Of a stretch of DNA of 56,233 nucleotides, positions 1-9,300 are shown piece by piece; within the stretch, counting starts at the first letter, position 1, and every line of letters begins with the position of its first letter. This stretch comes from Halomonas halmophila. GTDB taxonomy: Bacteria > Pseudomonadota > Gammaproteobacteria > Pseudomonadales > Halomonadaceae. Below the pieces are notes generated by a model. It was not told the DNA's origin. It made no database searches and was given only the letters and a program-made list of their open reading frames with translations. Position numbers and translations under genes: made by a program. The stretch is from positions 1-56,233 of the forward strand of contig NZ_BJOC01000033.1 in NCBI RefSeq assembly GCF_006540005.1. Reading direction: 5' to 3'.

Positions 1-21
1 TGGAGTTGGGGGCTTTTGTTT

Positions 22-72
22 GTGCCTGTACGATGACCAGGCCTTGCCAGGCGCCGCAGAGGCGTCAGGCAC
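22..72 (+). other. Stem-loop resembling the terminal helix of a 5S rRNA (possible relic)
   Basis: The arms at 22-32 (GTGCCTG then ACG, with one bulged T) and 63-72 (CGTCAGGCAC) are complementary. The left arm continues as TGCCTGTACGATGACC, which resembles the 5' end of gammaproteobacterial 5S rRNA, and the right arm resembles its 3' end. The roughly 30 bases between them are far too short for a 5S gene. In E. coli an rrn operon lies near birA, so a rearranged 5S remnant or a post-rRNA hairpin is possible. This is inference from short similarity only. Confidence 0.25.
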
Positions 73-79
73 TTACATG

Positions 80-114
80 AAAAATCCCTCGGGGCTTCCC
101 GGGGGATTTTTTTA
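80..114 (+). terminator. Rho-independent terminator of the gene upstream of the window
   Basis: The arm 80-93 (AAAAATCCCTCGGG) pairs with 98-111 around a GCTT loop with one G-U pair, and a run of seven T follows (107-113). It closes a plus-strand transcript entering from the left edge and separates it from birA. Confidence 0.85.
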
Positions 115-203
115 TGTCCGGTTTTCGGGCGATGAGCTGCCTGGGTGGGTCTTGAAATGGCGGTGTAGCGATAAGGCGAATTTCAGGGAGGGGCCTGTTC
201 CGA

Positions 204-209
204 TAGAAT
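204..209 (+). promoter_or_regulatory. Possible -10 box for birA-coaX
   Basis: TAGAAT lies 29 bases before the chosen birA start. The hexamer 17 bases upstream (TTTCAG, 181-186) is a poor -35, so this is a weak call. No biotin operator-like palindrome was recognised here. Confidence 0.35.
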
Positions 210-237
210 ACGGGTTTTGCTTGGTTGGGGCTTGTGC

Positions 238-1221
238 ATGACCATCGGAGATCTGATCCGTTTGCTGAGTGACGGCGAGTTTCACTCTGGTCAGCAACTG
301 GGAGAGCGCCTGGGTGTGTCTCGAGCAGCGGTGTGGAAGCAGTTGCGCAAGCTTGAGTCGCTGGGCATTGCCATGGAAGCCGTCAAGGGGCAGGGCTATC
401 GTCTGGCCGAACCCCTCGAGCTGCTTGATGGCAGCGCCATCGTGGCGGGCTTGCCGCGCGAGGCTCGAGGCGGTGTTACCCGGCTGTTTGTCGAGGAAGT
501 GCTGCCTTCGAGCAACCAGTTCATGCGTGAGCGCTTCGCTCAGGGAGCAGGTCACGGTGAGGTCTGCTTCGTCGAGCAGCAGAGTGCCGGCAAGGGACGG
601 CGTGGGCGAACCTGGGTGACGCCCTGGGGACGCACGCTGATGCTCTCGGTGGGCTGGCGTTTCGAGTCGGGCATAGCGGCCATGGAGGGCTTGAGCCTGG
701 CTGTCGGCGTTGCCTTGTCACGCGTGCTGGAGGCGCACGGGGTCATGCCGCGCTTGAAATGGCCCAATGATGTGTTGCTGGACACCGAGAGTGGCGCATA
801 CGGCAAGCTGGCGGGCATTCTGGTCGAGATGAGTGGCGACGCTGCCGGGCCCTGTGAAGCCGTGATCGGCATGGGGATCAATGTCGATCTGCCCGCCGCC
901 TTCCGCGCCAGTATCGAGCAGCCTGTATCCGCGGTACGCGATCAGGCCCCTGAGCTGTCTCGCAACCAGCTGGCGGCCGAGCTCCTGGGGGAGTTGATGC
1001 CGATGCTGGCTTGCTTCGAGGAAATTGGCTTCGCCGGTTGGCAGGAAGCGTGGAATCAACGCCATGCGCTTGCCGAGCAGCAAGTCGATATTCTCCACGG
1101 GGAGCGACGTGACACCGCGATCGCCGAGCAGGTGGATGCGTCCGGGAACCTGTGGGTCAGACGCGATGCCGAGCGCTGGAAGCTGGCGGGTGGGGAGATC
1201 AGTGTGCGGAGCCGCTCATGA
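238..1221 (+). CDS. birA: Bifunctional biotin-[acetyl-CoA-carboxylase] ligase / biotin operon repressor BirA
   Basis: BirA activates biotin with ATP and attaches it to the carrier protein of acetyl-CoA carboxylase. Many members also repress biotin genes. The protein is 327 aa, close to the E. coli enzyme. Residues 1-60 form a winged helix-turn-helix with LGVSRAAVWKQL at 25-36, so this is the regulatory (group II) type. The catalytic domain shows the biotinoyl-AMP loop GKGRRGR (118-124), KWPND (174-178), GKLAGILVE (189-197) and GMGINV (211-216), and a C-terminal SH3-like part follows. An in-frame ATG at 238 is preferred to the upstream codon at 217 because MTIGDL aligns with family N-termini. 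Its stop overlaps the coaX start in ATGA, so the two are probably translationally coupled. Confidence 0.95.
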   Translation: MTIGDLIRLLSDGEFHSGQQLGERLGVSRAAVWKQLRKLESLGIAMEAVKGQGYRLAEPLELLDGSAIVAGLPREARGGVTRLFVEEVLPSSNQFMRERFAQGAGHGEVCFVEQQSAGKGRRGRTWVTPWGRTLMLSVGWRFESGIAAMEGLSLAVGVALSRVLEAHGVMPRLKWPNDVLLDTESGAYGKLAGILVEMSGDAAGPCEAVIGMGINVDLPAAFRASIEQPVSAVRDQAPELSRNQLAAELLGELMPMLACFEEIGFAGWQEAWNQRHALAEQQVDILHGERRDTAIAEQVDASGNLWVRRDAERWKLAGGEISVRSRS

Positions 1222-2057
1222 TCCTGGACCTGGATATCGGCAATACCTTGTCGAAATGGCGGCTCAAGGATGCCGACAGCAGCGAGATTCGCTCACGCGG
1301 TGCCGTCTGGACGCGTGAAGAGTGGCGGCCCGGCGCGGATATTCCGGATCTGGATGTCGTGGAGTCGGTGCGCATTTCCAGTGTGGCACGCAAGGCCGTG
1401 CTGGCCCAGACAGTGGCACTGTTGCGCGATCGGGTCGGGGCGGTGCATGTGGCACGCTCCGTCCCCGAAGCCCTGGGGGTGACCAATGGGTACGAAGAGC
1501 CCGGACGCCTCGGCGTGGATCGCTGGATGGGGGTTCTGGCCGGCTACCAGCTGGCCGGTGGCTGCTGCTCGGTGGACTGCGGGAGTGCCATCACCATGGA
1601 CTTCGTGCTGCCGGGTGGCAGGCATCTGGGGGGCTATATTCTGCCCGGGTTGCGCCTCATGAAGGAGAGCCTGAAGCTGGGGACGCGCAATGTGGCGATC
1701 GACCCCGACAGCGAAGCCGACGAGCTGCTGGAGCCCGGCGTGCGCACCGTGGAAGCTGTCAATCACGGCATCTACATGGCCGCGGTGAGTGCGGTCAATC
1801 GGGTGTACAGTGAAGTCTGTGATCAGCAGGGAGTGGCCTTGCCGCTCCTGGTGACGGGCGGGGATGCCCGGGTGGTGTCGAGAGGGATTCAGGCACCGCA
1901 TGCCATCTGGCCGGACATGGTCTATGGCGGCCTCGAGGCGTGCTTCCCGTTGACCGCGGCCGAACGCGCCGGGCGCATGTCAGGCGCGCCGACGGTGCCG
2001 CGTCCCGTGACGCTGGAAAAGATACGGGCCGGTCTTGCATTCTCCATGCTGCTTTGA
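1218..2057 (+). CDS. coaX: Type III pantothenate kinase CoaX
   Basis: CoaX phosphorylates pantothenate, the first step of coenzyme A synthesis in the cytoplasm. It replaces the unrelated CoaA found at this locus in E. coli. The 279-aa product has the ASKHA-fold signatures of type III kinases: DIGNT at 6-10, RLGVDRW in the pantothenate-binding region, and DCGSAITMDF in the second phosphate-binding motif. Type III enzymes need a monovalent cation and are not feedback-inhibited by CoA. The start at 1218 lies inside the birA stop (ATGA). A longer reading from 1152 would run deep into birA and has no support. Confidence 0.95.
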   Translation: MILDLDIGNTLSKWRLKDADSSEIRSRGAVWTREEWRPGADIPDLDVVESVRISSVARKAVLAQTVALLRDRVGAVHVARSVPEALGVTNGYEEPGRLGVDRWMGVLAGYQLAGGCCSVDCGSAITMDFVLPGGRHLGGYILPGLRLMKESLKLGTRNVAIDPDSEADELLEPGVRTVEAVNHGIYMAAVSAVNRVYSEVCDQQGVALPLLVTGGDARVVSRGIQAPHAIWPDMVYGGLEACFPLTAAERAGRMSGAPTVPRPVTLEKIRAGLAFSMLL

Positions 2058-2123
2058 CAGAATACGTGCTCGTTCCGGGGCGGCGATCATGAGTTTGACG
2101 GCTTATGATGGAAAATCAGCCAC

Positions 2124-2151
2124 TTGACATCGGAACGTGGAGCTGTAAAAT
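2124..2151 (+). promoter_or_regulatory. Sigma-70 promoter of the tRNA-Tyr-Gly-Thr unit
   Basis: A perfect -35 TTGACA (2124-2129) and a -10 TAAAAT (2146-2151) are 16 bases apart. Initiation would fall near 2158, about six bases before the mature tRNA-Tyr end. Confidence 0.85.
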
Positions 2152-2163
2152 GCTCCGCCAGTT

Positions 2164-2247
<84 letters not shown>

Positions 2248-2292
2248 GATTCTGCTGTCCTCGCCTGGCGAGAGCGGCACGGAGTGAGGCAG

Positions 2293-2366
<74 letters not shown>

Positions 2367-2395
2367 TTGTTCCAGGCGCCTGGCGCCGATGTTTG

Positions 2396-2470
2396 GCTCA
2401 TGTAGCTCAGGGGTAGAGCACACCCTTGGTAAGGGTGAGGTCGACGGTTCAAATCCGTCCATGAGCTCCA
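2396..2470 (+). tRNA. tRNA-Thr (anticodon GGT)
   Basis: The acceptor GCTCATG pairs with CATGAGC (2460-2466). The anticodon loop TTGGTAA holds GGT at 2428-2430, and CCA is encoded at 2468-2470. It is the last tRNA of the unit, and a terminator follows directly. Confidence 0.97.
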
Positions 2471-2475
2471 TCTTG

Positions 2476-2505
2476 AAAAGGCGAGCATTGGCTCGCCTTT
2501 TCTTT
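2476..2505 (+). terminator. Terminator of the Tyr-Gly-Thr tRNA unit
   Basis: AAAAGGCGAGC (2476-2486) and GCTCGCCTTTT (2491-2501) form a perfect 11-bp stem with an ATTG loop, followed by CTTT. It separates these tRNAs from tRNA-Trp and secE. Confidence 0.9.
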
Positions 2506-2537
2506 ATGCTCCTGGTGGGCGAGCGAGCCAGGAGGGG

Positions 2538-2566
2538 TTGTCAAGTAGTGCGCCTTTCGCTATGAT
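2538..2566 (+). promoter_or_regulatory. Sigma-70 promoter of tRNA-Trp (and probably secE-nusG)
   Basis: A -35 TTGTCA (2538-2543) and a -10 TATGAT (2561-2566) are separated by 17 bases, 51 bases before tRNA-Trp. No terminator follows tRNA-Trp, so transcription can continue into secE. Confidence 0.8.
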
Positions 2567-2617
2567 GGCGCACGCTGTCGCTCGGGTTCGCTGCAAAGGC
2601 GAATCATGAAGGCATAC

Positions 2618-2693
<76 letters not shown>

Positions 2694-2765
2694 GTCTTCC
2701 CCAGGCTGGCATCATCTTGTATACTGGTTTGTTTTCGATTGCTGCCCCTGAGGAGTCTTGTGGTC

Positions 2766-3134
2766 ATGAAACATAACGCCGAGGTGCAGGAGTCGCGCCA
2801 CGACGGTCTCAGATGGGCGGTTGTCGTCATTCTGCTGGTTCTTGCTGTCGTCGGGAATACCTATTTCACCGACGTGGCCCTGCTTTATCGGGTGCTGGGT
2901 GTTGTCGCGCTGGGCGCTGTCGCCGCGATGGTAGCACTGACAACCACCAAGGGCCGCGAACTGCTCGAGCTGGCTCGTCAGGCGAAGAAGGAAATTCAGC
3001 GCGTTGTCTGGCCGACTCGTCCCGAAACCATTCAGACCACTGCCATTGTGCTGGCGGCCGTCCTGGTGGTCGGATTGATGCTGTGGCTGATCGACACGCT
3101 TCTTGGCTGGGCGATGTCCGGCGTCATTGGTTAG
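2766..3134 (+). CDS. secE: Protein translocase subunit SecE
   Basis: SecE is the small clamp subunit of the SecYEG channel in the inner membrane. The product is 122 aa, close to the three-helix gammaproteobacterial form (127 aa in E. coli). Hydrophobic segments lie at about residues 19-38, 42-61 and 90-115. The conserved amphipathic region before the last helix contains [14 protein letters not shown]. The ATG at 2766 is chosen because the upstream extension reads through tRNA-Trp. nusG follows after eight bases, as in most proteobacteria. A weak TATACT at 2720-2725 could add a second promoter, but it lacks a good -35. Confidence 0.95.
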   Translation: MKHNAEVQESRHDGLRWAVVVILLVLAVVGNTYFTDVALLYRVLGVVALGAVAAMVALTTTKGRELLELARQAKKEIQRVVWPTRPETIQTTAIVLAAVLVVGLMLWLIDTLLGWAMSGVIG

Positions 3135-3142
3135 GAGTCTGC

Positions 3143-3676
3143 ATGTCCAAGCGTTGGTACGTCGTACACGCCTATTCCGGCTTCGAAAAGCATGTCATGC
3201 GTTCTCTTCATGAGCGCGTGAAGATGTACGGCATGGAGGATAGCTTCGGCGAGATTCTGGTGCCGACAGAAGAAGTTGTCGAAATGCGTGACGGCAAACG
3301 CCGCAAGAGTGAACGCAAATTCTATCCCGGCTATGTACTGGTCGAGATGGAAATGACCGATGAAAGCTGGCACCTGGTCAATGAGACACCGCGTGTCATG
3401 GGCTTCATCGGCGGAACCAAGGAGAAGCCGGCGCCCATCACGACGCGTGAAGCGGACGCCATTCTCAGCCATGTTCGTGAAGGCACGGAACAGCCGCGGC
3501 CCAAGACCGTCTTCGAACCGGGGCAGTCCGTGCGTGTCGTCGACGGGCCCTTTGCCGACTTCAATGGCGTGGTCGAAGAGGTCAATTACGACAAGAGTCG
3601 TCTGCAGGTCAGCGTCTTGATCTTCGGTCGTTCCACGCCAGTCGAACTTGAATTCGCTCAGGTCGAGAAAGAGTGA
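3143..3676 (+). CDS. nusG: Transcription termination/antitermination protein NusG
   Basis: NusG binds the beta' clamp helices of RNA polymerase through its N-terminal domain. It links the enzyme to Rho or to ribosomal protein S10 through its C-terminal KOW domain. The 177-aa protein starts [16 protein letters not shown], the typical NGN-domain opening, and a KOW motif ([18 protein letters not shown]) lies at about residues 128-145. The start at 3143 is supported by AGGAG at 3133-3137 and by family alignment; a longer in-frame reading from 2813 would overlap secE. S10, its ribosomal partner, is encoded at 19417. Confidence 0.97.
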   Translation: MSKRWYVVHAYSGFEKHVMRSLHERVKMYGMEDSFGEILVPTEEVVEMRDGKRRKSERKFYPGYVLVEMEMTDESWHLVNETPRVMGFIGGTKEKPAPITTREADAILSHVREGTEQPRPKTVFEPGQSVRVVDGPFADFNGVVEEVNYDKSRLQVSVLIFGRSTPVELEFAQVEKE

Positions 3677-3691
3677 TCTGAGCCTGTTTGT

Positions 3692-3730
3692 GGCGGCTGC
3701 GCAGTTGGCCGTCTAACCCGGGGAGCCGCA
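3692..3730 (+). promoter_or_regulatory. Hairpin before rplK, candidate L1 translational operator
   Basis: GCGGCT (3693-3698) and AGCCGC (3724-3729) can pair about 30 bases before the rplK start. In E. coli, L1 represses translation of rplKA by binding a structure just before rplK. The position fits, but the specific L1-binding loop was not verified. Confidence 0.35.
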
Positions 3731-3760
3731 AGGCGTTACTACCCAACTGGAGTCTACATC

Positions 3761-4192
3761 ATGGCCAAGAAAGTACAGGCTTACGTCAAGCTGCAGGTGG
3801 CAGCTGGCAAGGCCAATCCTAGCCCTCCCGTGGGCCCTGCGCTGGGTCAGCACGGTGTCAATATCATGGAGTTCTGCAAGGCCTTCAACGCCGAGACGCA
3901 GAACCTCGAGCCGGGTATCCCGACGCCGGTCGTCATCACCGTCTATGCCGACCGCAGCTTCACCTTCATCACCAAGACGCCGCCCGCGGCGGTGCTGCTG
4001 AAGAAGGCAGCGGGTATCAAGTCCGGTTCCGGTGAGCCGAACCGTAACAAGGTCGGCACCGTGACGCGTGAGCAGCTCGAAGAGATCGCGCAGTCCAAGG
4101 AGCCGGACCTGACGGCTGCCGACATGGATGCCGCGGTTCGTACCATTGCTGGTAGCGCCCGTAGCATGGGCCTGAATGTGGAGGGTCTCTGA
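3761..4192 (+). CDS. rplK: 50S ribosomal protein L11
   Basis: L11 forms the GTPase-associated centre with 23S rRNA and the L10-L12 stalk, and is needed for RelA sensing of uncharged tRNA. The protein is 143 aa (142 in E. coli). The N-terminal proline-rich switch segment contains [20 protein letters not shown], and the C-terminal RNA-binding part includes [20 protein letters not shown] and [13 protein letters not shown] 3761 follows a GGAG. The rplA start is two bases after its stop, giving tight coupling within the L11 operon. Confidence 0.97.
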   Translation: MAKKVQAYVKLQVAAGKANPSPPVGPALGQHGVNIMEFCKAFNAETQNLEPGIPTPVVITVYADRSFTFITKTPPAAVLLKKAAGIKSGSGEPNRNKVGTVTREQLEEIAQSKEPDLTAADMDAAVRTIAGSARSMGLNVEGL

Positions 4193-4194
4193 TC

Positions 4195-4887
4195 ATGGCC
4201 AAGCTGACCAAACGTGCCAAGCTGTTCCGTGAAAAGGTCGACCCGAACAAGGCCTATAGCCTGGATGAGGCGGTCCAGCTCCTTTCCGAACTCTCCACCG
4301 TGAAGTTCAAGGAGTCTGTCGACGTCGCCATCAATCTCGGGGTCGATCCGCGCAAATCCGACCAGATTGTCCGTGGTTCCACGGTCATGCCCAACGGTAC
4401 CGGCAAGGACGTGCGTGTTGCCGTCTTTACCCAGGGCGATAACGCCGATGCTGCCAAGGAAGCCGGTGCCGACATCGTCGGCATGGACGACCTGGCCGAG
4501 CAGGTCAAGAAAGGCCAGCTCGACTTTGATGTCGTGATCGCTTCGCCGGACGCCATGCGTGTCGTCGGCCAGCTGGGCCAGATCCTGGGTCCGCGCGGCC
4601 TGATGCCCAACCCCAAGGTTGGCACGGTGACACCTGACGTGGCCACGGCGGTGAAGAACGCCAAGTCCGGTCAGGTGCGCTTCCGCAGCGACAAGAACGG
4701 CATTATTCACACCACCATCGGCAAGGTCGATTTCGAAGCGGGTGACATCCGGGGCAACCTGGAAGCACTCATCGCCGACCTGAAAAAGCTCAAGCCGAGC
4801 ACGTCCAAGGGTGTGTATTTCAAGAAGGTCTCGCTGTCCACCACCATGGGCCCCGGCGTGACCCTCGACCATTCCGCGCTGGTCTAA
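4195..4887 (+). CDS. rplA: 50S ribosomal protein L1
   Basis: L1 forms the mobile stalk beside the E site and helps release deacylated tRNA. In many bacteria it also represses its own operon. The length, 230 aa, is slightly below E. coli (234). Recognisable segments are [16 protein letters not shown] at the N-terminus, [15 protein letters not shown] in the middle and the end [11 protein letters not shown]. The gene is coupled to rplK (two-base gap). A 254-base leader then separates it from rplJ, where control passes to L10. Confidence 0.97.
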   Translation: MAKLTKRAKLFREKVDPNKAYSLDEAVQLLSELSTVKFKESVDVAINLGVDPRKSDQIVRGSTVMPNGTGKDVRVAVFTQGDNADAAKEAGADIVGMDDLAEQVKKGQLDFDVVIASPDAMRVVGQLGQILGPRGLMPNPKVGTVTPDVATAVKNAKSGQVRFRSDKNGIIHTTIGKVDFEAGDIRGNLEALIADLKKLKPSTSKGVYFKKVSLSTTMGPGVTLDHSALV

Positions 4888-5141
4888 GCGCGGAGAACAA
4901 GAGGCAAATGACTTTGCGGTCCCCGTGCGCTGTTTCGACAGGAGCCGGCGGGGCACCGTCAAAGACCGCAGGTGTCGCTGGCGAACGGCGACTTAATCAT
5001 CCCGCCGGATGGCCTGCGCAGATGGTGTTGCCGCCAGCCAGCTGGTGAGCACCATCTCCCAGGACCCTCGCCGATATCGGCGGGGGAGATGGTAACCATC
5101 GGAAGGCTCCTGCGAGCTTCCGACACGAAGGAGTGATCACT
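4888..5141 (+). ncRNA. rplJ (L10) leader region
   Basis: This 254-base untranslated stretch lies at the position of the L10 leader, where the L10-(L12)4 complex represses rplJL translation. Visible structure includes CCATCTCCC (5051-5059) pairing with GGGAGATGG (5085-5093) around an inner CGCCGATATCGGCG hairpin, and a GGAAGGCTCCTGCGAGCTTCC hairpin-like segment (5101-5121) just before the Shine-Dalgarno sequence. The kink-turn that L10 binds was not modelled, so the assignment rests on position and structure. No clear internal promoter was found. Confidence 0.6.
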
Positions 5142-5645
5142 GTGCCACTAGCACTAGAAGGCAAGAAAGCGATTGTTGCCGAGGTGAGTGAAGCGGCCAA
5201 GGATGCTCTCTCCGTCGTAGTTGCCGACTCTCGTGGTGTTCCGGTCAGCAAGATGACCGATCTGCGCAAGCAGGCCCGCGAGAATGGCGTGCAGATGCGT
5301 GTTGTCCGCAACACTCTGGCACGCCGCGCCCTGGAGGGCACTCAGTGGGAGTGCCTGAACGAGACCTTCGTGGGTCCGACTCTGTTGGCCTTCTCCACTG
5401 ACCATCCGGGCGCTGCCGCTCGTTTGTTCAAGGAGTTCGGCAAGACCGAGAAGAACCTCGAGATCAAGGCGCTGGCATACGAAGGCGAGTTCATCCCGGC
5501 AAGCGACCTCGATCGCCTGGCGAATCTGCCGACCCATGACGAAGCCATCTCCAAGCTGATGTCCGTCATGAAGGAAGCGTCCGCCGGCAAGCTGGTTCGT
5601 ACCCTCGCTGCGTTGCGTGACCAGAAGCAGGAAGAAGCCGCCTGA
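5142..5645 (+). CDS. rplJ: 50S ribosomal protein L10
   Basis: L10 anchors two or more L12 dimers to the ribosome and represses its own mRNA as the L10-L12 complex. The 167-aa protein starts with GTG at 5142, preceded by AAGGAG (5128-5133). Another in-frame GTG at 5133 overlaps that ribosome-binding site and is less likely. The family segment [20 protein letters not shown] matches E. coli L10 closely, and the C-terminal helix that carries L12 ends in [10 protein letters not shown]. rplL follows after 89 bases. Confidence 0.96.
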   Translation: MPLALEGKKAIVAEVSEAAKDALSVVVADSRGVPVSKMTDLRKQARENGVQMRVVRNTLARRALEGTQWECLNETFVGPTLLAFSTDHPGAAARLFKEFGKTEKNLEIKALAYEGEFIPASDLDRLANLPTHDEAISKLMSVMKEASAGKLVRTLAALRDQKQEEAA

Positions 5646-5734
5646 ACGGCGATTTCGACTGCTTCACGCAAAACGACTATTGAATCACCGAGTCATCGGA
5701 TGACCGAGACTCCCGCAAAGTTAGGAAAGTGAAA

Positions 5735-6109
5735 ATGGCACTTACCCAAGAAGACATCATCAACGCCGTTGCCGACATGTCCGTGATGGAAGTCGCTGAG
5801 CTGATCGAGGCGATGGAAGAGAAGTTCGGCGTCTCCGCTGCGGCGGCTGTCGTGGCAGGCCCGGGTGGCGGCGGCGAAGCCGAAGCCGAGGAAGAGCAGA
5901 CCGAGTTTGACCTGGTGCTGACCGGCGCTGGCGACAAGAAGGTCAACGTCATCAAGGCCGTCCGCGAGATCACTGGCCTGGGCCTGAAAGAAGCCAAGGG
6001 CGCTGTCGACGGCGTGCCGGCCACTCTGAAGGAAGGCATGTCCAAGGACGATGCCGAAGAGGCCAAGACCAAGCTCGAAGAAGCCGGCGCTTCTGTGGAA
6101 GTCAAGTAA
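5735..6109 (+). CDS. rplL: 50S ribosomal protein L7/L12
   Basis: L12 is the multicopy stalk protein that recruits translation GTPases such as EF-Tu and EF-G. The 124-aa, strongly acidic product has the N-terminal dimerisation helices (residues 1-32), an Ala/Gly-rich hinge with [14 protein letters not shown] (about 43-56), and a C-terminal globular domain with [15 protein letters not shown]. The start MALTQED at 5735 is preferred to a GTG six bases upstream. Transcription beyond this gene meets the attenuator at 6151. Confidence 0.97.
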   Translation: MALTQEDIINAVADMSVMEVAELIEAMEEKFGVSAAAAVVAGPGGGGEAEAEEEQTEFDLVLTGAGDKKVNVIKAVREITGLGLKEAKGAVDGVPATLKEGMSKDDAEEAKTKLEEAGASVEVK

Positions 6110-6150
6110 CTCTTGGCGCCACAGGCTTTACGCGCGGCGTAAGCTTGTAC

Positions 6151-6184
6151 GGCTGGTGGCGGGACACCCGCTGCCGGCCTTTTT
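6151..6184 (+). terminator. Attenuator (partial terminator) between rplL and rpoB
   Basis: GGCTGGTGGCGGG (6151-6163) pairs with CCCGCTGCCGGCC (6167-6179) over 13 positions, three of them G-U, around an ACA loop, and is followed by TTTTT (6180-6184). This is a classic intrinsic terminator shape inside an operon, where E. coli also has an attenuator that lowers rpoBC relative to ribosomal protein output. Confidence 0.75.
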
Positions 6185-6234
6185 CTGTTGTTGCTGGCCG
6201 GCAACGTTGCACGCTGACGGCCAGCCGAATTCCG

Positions 6235-6263
6235 ATGGCGAGCCTCTACCGGGGGCTCGCCGT
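6235..6263 (+). other. GC-rich hairpin before rpoB
   Basis: GGCGAGCC (6237-6244) pairs with GGCTCGCC (6254-6261) around a CTCTACCGG-type loop, about 80 bases before rpoB. It has no T tract. E. coli has an RNase III site in this interval, so a processing site is a reasonable but unproven guess. Confidence 0.4.
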
Positions 6264-6342
6264 CAGCGCCTGACGGAGCCGACTCCGTCGGGTGGCGCCG
6301 ACACGCATCGGTCACCCATGGTGAACAAGCTGGGGAATACAG

Positions 6343-9300
6343 ATGGCTTACTCATACACTGAGAAAAAACGCATCCGCAAGGATTTCGGCAAACTGCCCC
6401 AAGTGATGGATGTGCCTTACCTGCTGGCCATCCAGCTTGATTCCTATTACGACTTTCTCCAGCAGGATCGGTCACCCGAAGAACGCTTTGACGTCGGCCT
6501 GCACGCCGCCTTCAGCTCCGTGTTCCCGATCGAGAGCTTTTCTGGCAACGCCGCACTGGAGTATGTCAGCTATCGTTTCGGTACGCCGGCGTTCGACGTC
6601 AAGGAATGTCAACTGCGTGGCGTCACCTATTCGGCTCCCTTGCGCGTCAAGGTTCGTCTGATCATCTACGACAAGGATTCGTCGAACAAGGCGATCAAGG
6701 ACATCAAGGAGCAGGAAGTCTACATGGGGGAAATCCCCCTGATGACGGAAAACGGCACCTTTGTCATCAATGGCACCGAGCGTGTCATCGTCTCCCAGCT
6801 GCATCGTAGCCCGGGCGTGTTCTTCGACCATGACAAGGGCAAGAGCCATTCCTCCGGCAAACTGCTCTACTCCGCACGCGTGATTCCCTATCGCGGATCC
6901 TGGCTCGACTTTGAGTTCGATCCCAAGGACAACGTCTTCGTGCGCATCGACCGTCGCCGCAAACTACCGGCGACCGTGCTGATGCGCGCGCTGGGCATGA
7001 GCTCCGAGGAGATCCTCGACGAGTTCTTCGCCACCAGCACCTTCCACATCGAGAAATCCGGTTTCTCCGTGGACCTGGTGCCGTCGCGCCTGCGCGGCGA
7101 AACCGCGACCTTCGACATCAAGGACGCCGACGGCAACGTCATCGTCGAGGAAGGTCGTCGCGTGACCCAGAAGCATATCCGCCAGCTCGAGAAGACCGGG
7201 CTGGAACGTCTCGAAGTGCCGATGGACTACCTGTTCGGCAAGACGCTGGCCAAGGATCAGGTCAACCCGAATACCGGCGAACTGATCTGCCCCTGCAATA
7301 CCGCGATCACTGCGGAGCTGCTGGAAAGCCTGGGTCAGGCCGGCATCACCACCATCGAGACGCTCTACACCAACGACCTGGATTGCGGCCCCTTCATTTC
7401 CGACACCCTCAAGCTGGACACCACGGGTTCCCAGCTCGAGGCACTGGTCGAGATCTACCGCATGATGCGTCCCGGCGAGCCGCCGACCAAGGAAGCCGCC
7501 GAGACCCTGTTCAATAACCTCTTCTTCACCGAAGATCGTTATGACCTGTCCGGTGTCGGCCGCATGAAGTTCAACCGTCGCCTGCGTCGCGAAGGCGACA
7601 CGGGTTCCGGTGTTCTCGATCAGCGCGACATCCTCGATGTGCTGGGCGAGCTGATCAATATCCGCAACGGCTTCGGCGATGTCGACGACATCGACCACCT
7701 TGGCAACCGCCGCATCCGTTGTGTCGGCGAGATGGCCGAGAACCAGTTCCGCGTCGGGCTGGTGCGCGTCGAGCGCGCGGTCAAGGAACGCCTGTCCATG
7801 GCCGAGAGCGAAGGCCTGATGCCGCAGGACCTGATCAATGCCAAGCCGGTGGCGGCGGCGGTCAAGGAGTTCTTCGGTTCCAGCCAGCTGTCGCAGTTCA
7901 TGGACCAGAACAATCCGCTCTCCGAGGTCACTCACAAGCGGCGTATCTCCGCGCTTGGCCCGGGTGGTCTGACCCGTGAGCGTGCCGGCTTCGAGGTGCG
8001 TGACGTCCATGCGACCCACTATGGTCGCCTGTGCCCGATCGAGACCCCGGAAGGCCCGAACATCGGCCTGATCAACTCGCTGGCGACCTACAGCCATACC
8101 AACAGCTATGGCTTCCTGGAGACGCCTTACCGCAAGGTAGCCAACGGTCAGGTCACCGACGAGGTGGTGCACCTCTCGGCCATCGAGGAGGGCGACTTCG
8201 TCATCGCCCAGGCTTCGGCGACCGTCGACGAGAACGGCCATCTGGTCGACGACCTGGTCCAGGCGCGTCACCGTGGCGAGACTTCCTTCATGCGCCCCGA
8301 GCAGGTGACGCTGATGGACGTTTCGCCGCGTCAGGTGGTGTCCGTGGCGGCGGCGCTGATCCCGTTCCTCGAGCATGACGACGCCAACCGCGCCCTGATG
8401 GGCGCCAACATGCAGCGTCAGGCCGTGCCCACCCTGCGTGCCGAGAAGCCCTTCGTGGGTACCGGCATGGAGCGTTTCGTGGCGCGTGACTCGGGTGTCT
8501 GTGCCGTGGCCCGTCGTGGCGGCGTCATCGACTCGGTGGATGCCAAGCGGATCGTGGTGCGGGTCAACGAGGATGAGATCATCGGCGGTGAAGCCGGCGT
8601 TGATATCTACAACCTGACCAAGTATCTGCGTTCCAACCAGAATACCTGCATGAACCAGCGTCCGATCGTGCACACCGGCGACTCGGTGGCGTGCGGCGAC
8701 ATCCTGGCCGACGGTCCGTCCGTCGACATGGGCGACCTGGCCCTGGGTCAGAACATGCGCATCGCCTTCATGCCCTGGAACGGCTACAACTTCGAGGACT
8801 CCATCCTGCTGTCCGAGCGGGCCGTCCAGGAAGACCGTTTCACGTCCATCCATATTCAGGAGCTGACCTGTGTGTCCCGCGACACCAAGCTGGGCGCCGA
8901 AGAGATCTCCTCGGATATCCCCAATGTGGGCGAGTCGGCGCTGTCCAAGCTGGACGAAGCCGGTGTGGTCTACATCGGAGCCGAGGTCGGCGCGGGTGAC
9001 ATCCTGGTCGGCAAGGTCACGCCCAAGGGCGAGACCCAGCTGACGCCGGAAGAGAAGCTGCTGCGCGCCATCTTCGGCGAGAAGGCGTCCGACGTGAAGG
9101 ACACCTCGCTGCGTGCGCCGACCGGCATGAAGGGCACCGTCATCGACGTTCAGGTGTTCACACGTGATGGTGTCGAGAAGGACTCGCGTGCCCTGTCCAT
9201 CGAGCAGCAGCAGCTCGATGAAGTGCGCAAGGACCTTCAGGAGACCTATCGCATCGCCGAAGACGCGACCTTCGAGCGTCTCAAGCGCACCCTGTCCGGC

